Assembly: GCF_018613875.1 (NCBI RefSeq)
Contig: NZ_JAGGPJ010000027.1
Span: 186,001-250,000 of the forward strand
Direction: 5' to 3'
DNA length: 64,000 nucleotides
Origin: Arthrobacter sp. ISL-28
GTDB lineage: Bacteria; Actinomycetota; Actinomycetes; Actinomycetales; Micrococcaceae
Positions 59,580-64,000 of the stretch are shown here, in pieces. Every line of letters starts with the position of its first letter. Positions within the stretch are counted from its first letter, which is position 1. The translations under genes and the position numbers were made by a program. A model generated the notes under the pieces. It worked only from the letters and a program-made list of their open reading frames with translations, made no database searches and had not been told where the DNA came from.

Positions 59580-59980
59580 ACCCGCATTCAGTCACCGCAG
59601 TTTATGCAGTCAGACAGCGACTCTGTAGTCGGAGGCCCTGCAGCCAAGAGACCGTGCAGTCAAAGACCCTGATTATTGGCCATGTTGCCGATTCTGGTCC
59701 GGACCTGCTCAGATCTGCTGCTGCTTCGTTCTCGTAATGCGCAGTATTTTCCGGTGTCGCCTCCTTGGCCTGACCAGGATCCACAGAAACTTTTCTGTTT
59801 CCTGAACCGTCAGGCCAACGCCCCGTTTTATTCGGAGCGTTGAAGGTGATCAGTATCCGGCCCTGCCGCGAATTCCATCCGGCAAGGCCGAAATCCCGGC
59901 TGCAGATCTGAACTGCAGCCCAGATCAAATCATCGCGTCCAGCTCCCAGTCTGGACGCCGTCGAGGGGGAAGGATCCTTC
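59580..59980. other. Long leader of rho
   Basis: These 401 bases carry no gene. They include repeats of GCAGTC and AAGACC/AGAGACC type near 59606-59680 and a C-rich, weakly structured stretch, and near the end the ribosome site GAGGGGGAAGG before GTG 59981. A long untranslated leader is known for rho in Actinobacteria and other groups, where Rho controls its own transcription. Confidence 0.5.
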
Positions 59981-62152
<2,172 letters not shown>

Positions 62153-62162
62153 CTAGGTTTAC

Positions 62163-62278
62163 GCCGCTCAAAATATGCCGGCCCCGCCCCTACGCCGGGT
62201 GGCTAACGATCTGCGATCGTTAGCCACCCGGCTCCGGCAGGCCCGAAGCCACTCCCTGGCCGGCATATCTTGAGCGGC
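62163..62278. repeat. Nested inverted repeat between rho and prfA
   Basis: Outer arms GCCGCTCAAAATATGCCGGCC (62163-62183) and its complement with one mismatch (62258-62278) enclose inner arms GCCGGGTGGCTAACGATC (62194-62211) and its perfect complement (62215-62232) with a three-base loop TGC. The whole is 116 bases and can form a two-tier hairpin or cruciform on either strand. There is no T-run on the plus strand. It lies 11 bases past rho and may terminate it, or be a mobile palindromic element. Confidence 0.85.
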
Positions 62279-62307
62279 TGCTGGTTTAACCGGAATTCCT
62301 GGCCTGA

Positions 62308-62372
62308 GCAACGCGAGGTCAGATACAGCCCATCACAGCCACGGGAATGGGCGCTAAGTGACCCCTCGTTGC
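62308..62372. repeat. Imperfect inverted repeat in prfA leader
   Basis: GCAACGCGAGGTCA (62308-62321) and TGACCCCTCGTTGC (62359-62372) pair with two mismatches, and GCCCAT/ATGGGC forms an inner stem. It lies 40-105 bases before the prfA start and may be a second terminator or a leader structure. Confidence 0.5.
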
Positions 62373-62411
62373 AGTAACTAGACTTGTAAGAGTCGAAAGA
62401 GGTTTTGAAAA

Positions 62412-63485
62412 ATGTTTGATTCCGTACAGGGACTGCTTGATGAGCATGATGCTATCCAGGCGCAGCTGGGGGATCCTGCTGTTTATGCTGACCAGCGGCT
62501 TGCGCGTAAGTTGGGGCGGCGGTCTGCGCAGCTGAACGGCATTGTTGAGGCCTACCACAAGTGGCACGGGATTCAGGATGACCTGGCTGCTGCCAAGGAA
62601 ATGGCATCCGAGGATCCCGAATTTGCTGCCGAAGTGCCGGAGCTGGAGGCTGCCCTTGAGGAAGCAGCGGCCAAGCTGCGGCGGCTGCTCATTCCGCGCG
62701 ATCCGGATGATGCCCGCAACGTGATCCTTGAGGTCAAGGGCGGCGAAGGCGGCGACGAAGCTGCCCTGTTTGCCGGCGACCTCCTGCGCATGTACACGCG
62801 GTATGCGGAGTCCCGCGGCTGGAAGACCGAGCTCATTTCCGCCACTGAATCGGACCTGGGCGGCTACAAGGACGTCCAGATGGCGGTCAAGGGCAACTCG
62901 AACGATCCTGCCGAGGGCGTCTACGCGCGGCTGAAGTTCGAGGGCGGCGTGCACCGCGTGCAGCGCGTTCCGGTGACCGAGTCGCAGGGCCGTATCCACA
63001 CGTCCGCCGCCGGCGTACTGGTGCTTCCCGAGGTGGATGAGCCCGAAGAGCTCGAAATCAGCCCGAACGACCTCAAGATCGACGTCTACCGGTCCTCGGG
63101 CCCCGGCGGCCAGTCCGTCAACACCACCGACTCCGCGGTGCGCATTACCCACCTGCCGACCGGAATCGTGGTGGCCATGCAGAACGAGAAGTCACAGCTG
63201 CAGAACCGCGAAGCCGGCATGCGCGTTCTTCGTGCCCGTATCCTGGCCCACCAGCAGGAACAGATCGACGCCGAAAACTCGGCCCAGCGGAAGTCGCAGA
63301 TCCGCACCATGGACCGCTCCGAGCGGATCCGGACCTACAACTACCCGGAAAACCGGATCGCGGACCACCGCACCGGCTACAAGGCGTACAACCTGGACCA
63401 AGTCATGAACGGCGACCTCGAACCGGTAATCCAGTCGGCCATCGAGATGGATGAGCAGGCACGCCTGGACGCCATCGGCGACTAG
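62412..63485 (+). CDS. prfA: Peptide chain release factor 1
   Basis: A 357-residue class I release factor for UAA and UAG. The GGQ catalytic loop is [16 protein letters not shown]; the tripeptide anticodon region is [17 protein letters not shown] with PVT in place of the PxT motif that marks RF1. The N-terminal coiled domain (about 1-110) is complete. The ATG at 62412 is preceded by GAAAGAGG. prmC follows 14 bases after the stop. Confidence 0.96.
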   Translation: MFDSVQGLLDEHDAIQAQLGDPAVYADQRLARKLGRRSAQLNGIVEAYHKWHGIQDDLAAAKEMASEDPEFAAEVPELEAALEEAAAKLRRLLIPRDPDDARNVILEVKGGEGGDEAALFAGDLLRMYTRYAESRGWKTELISATESDLGGYKDVQMAVKGNSNDPAEGVYARLKFEGGVHRVQRVPVTESQGRIHTSAAGVLVLPEVDEPEELEISPNDLKIDVYRSSGPGGQSVNTTDSAVRITHLPTGIVVAMQNEKSQLQNREAGMRVLRARILAHQQEQIDAENSAQRKSQIRTMDRSERIRTYNYPENRIADHRTGYKAYNLDQVMNGDLEPVIQSAIEMDEQARLDAIGD

Positions 63486-63499
63486 GTGAACCGCTGCAC

Positions 63500-64000
63500 A
63501 TGACGTCCGAGCACAACAACAACACGGCGCACGATTCGGCCGAAACAGTCCAGTCCCTGGCCGACGCCGTCCGCTGGGCGGCCGCGCTGCTGGGGGAGGC
63601 CGGCGTTCCCAGCCCCAGGGTCGACGCCGAACTGCTGGCGGACCACCTGCTCGGCGTCGGCCTGGGCAGGCTGCGGGCCATGATGCTCGGCGATGCGCCG
63701 GCCCCAGCGGGCTACGCGGAACTGGTGGCCGAGCGTGCCCGGCGCATTCCGCTGCAGCACATCACCGGCATCGCGCATTTCCGCTACCTTCAGCTTGCTG
63801 TGGGCCCTGGGGTCTTCATTCCCCGCCCGGAAACGGAATCGGTGGTCCAGCTCGTCATCGACCGTCTCCACGCCCTGGTCCGTGCTGGGGTGCTCCGCCC
63901 CAAAGTGGTGGATTTGGGTACCGGTTCGGGGGCCATTGCGGGTTCCGTGGCCCACGAGGTGCCCGAGGCCGAGGTCCATGCGGTGGAGTACAGCGAGTTC
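63500..64000 (+). CDS. prmC: Release-factor glutamine N5-methyltransferase (partial)
   Basis: Only the first 167 codons lie in the window; the gene runs off the right edge. The N-terminal helical domain is present (SLADAVRWAAALLGEAGVPS; then RIPLQHITG), followed by the start of the methyltransferase fold (FIPRPETESVVQL; VVDLGTGSGAIAGSVA). The catalytic NPPY motif is expected beyond the end. PrmC methylates the GGQ glutamine of RF1/RF2, so its place after prfA is functional. The start is ATG 63500; a GTG at 63486 is closed by a stop after five codons. Confidence 0.92.
   Translation, partial: MTSEHNNNTAHDSAETVQSLADAVRWAAALLGEAGVPSPRVDAELLADHLLGVGLGRLRAMMLGDAPAPAGYAELVAERARRIPLQHITGIAHFRYLQLAVGPGVFIPRPETESVVQLVIDRLHALVRAGVLRPKVVDLGTGSGAIAGSVAHEVPEAEVHAVEYSEF

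Overview
The window is high-GC actinobacterial chromosome, most likely from an Arthrobacter/Pseudarthrobacter-type member of the Micrococcaceae. The assignment rests on gene content: a fused E1/E2-like 2-oxoglutarate dehydrogenase (OdhA/Kgd), a SigR/RsrA mycothiol-type redox switch followed by a tiny bL37 gene, a SAM-IV-type riboswitch, a Rho factor with an Arg/Asp-rich insertion, and the gene order argS-lysA-hom-thrC-thrB-rho-prfA-prmC. The organism is inferred; no 16S rRNA gene is present.

Layout. (1) 1-4790 is an accessory island. Two decayed IS481-family elements in the same orientation, the first joined to an ISL3-family remnant, flank one unusual intact gene: a 707-residue protein with an N-terminal GRAM/PH-like domain, a seven-blade RCC1-type propeller and C-terminal ankyrin repeats. 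(2) 4918-9043 holds a cytoplasmic HtrA-like protease, a 45-residue lysine-rich protein, a zinc-ribbon-like small protein, a crcB pair (fluoride channel), a DtxR-family metalloregulator and a methyltransferase. (3) 9120-10678 holds a SufS-like class V aminotransferase preceded by a SAM-IV-type riboswitch. (4) 10848-16402 holds the DoxX-aroA-rsgA-hisN run, then divergent sigR-rsrA and the bL37 gene. (5) 16510-22630 holds a PadR regulator with a DUF4097 protein and a clustered operator, an SGNH hydrolase and odhA. (6) 23149-34786 holds two CNNM/CorC-type membrane proteins, a Fur/Zur regulator, an MBL hydrolase, a divergent Cds1-like lyase and rhodanese, an alcohol dehydrogenase, a HIT protein and hrpA.

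(7) 34800-46708 is a complete benzoate-to-enol-lactone cassette. benA-benB-benC-benD-benK and a large LuxR-type (LAL) regulator run leftward; catR-catB-catA-catC run rightward from a shared, palindrome-rich intergenic region. BenABC and BenD make catechol from benzoate, CatA opens the ring, and CatB and CatC carry it to beta-ketoadipate enol-lactone. BenK is the likely importer. (8) 46791-49778 holds a 55-residue membrane protein divergent from a GlxA-type regulator, a protealysin-like M4 protease with its emfourin-type inhibitor, and tRNA-Arg(CCG). (9) 49915-52856 is a three-gene flavin electron-transfer operon: FMN-binding lipoprotein, ApbE flavin transferase, and an NqrB/RnfD-like membrane domain fused to a ferredoxin-reductase-like domain. 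(10) 53021-64000 is the housekeeping run argS-lysA-hom-thrC-thrB, rho, prfA and a prmC gene cut by the window edge, with a nested inverted repeat between rho and prfA.

The least familiar item is the GRAM-RCC1-ankyrin fusion between the IS481 relics. The flavin operon, the riboswitch-controlled SufS-like enzyme, the protease/inhibitor pair and the nested repeat after rho also merit attention. All functional statements come from reading motifs; no database search was run.
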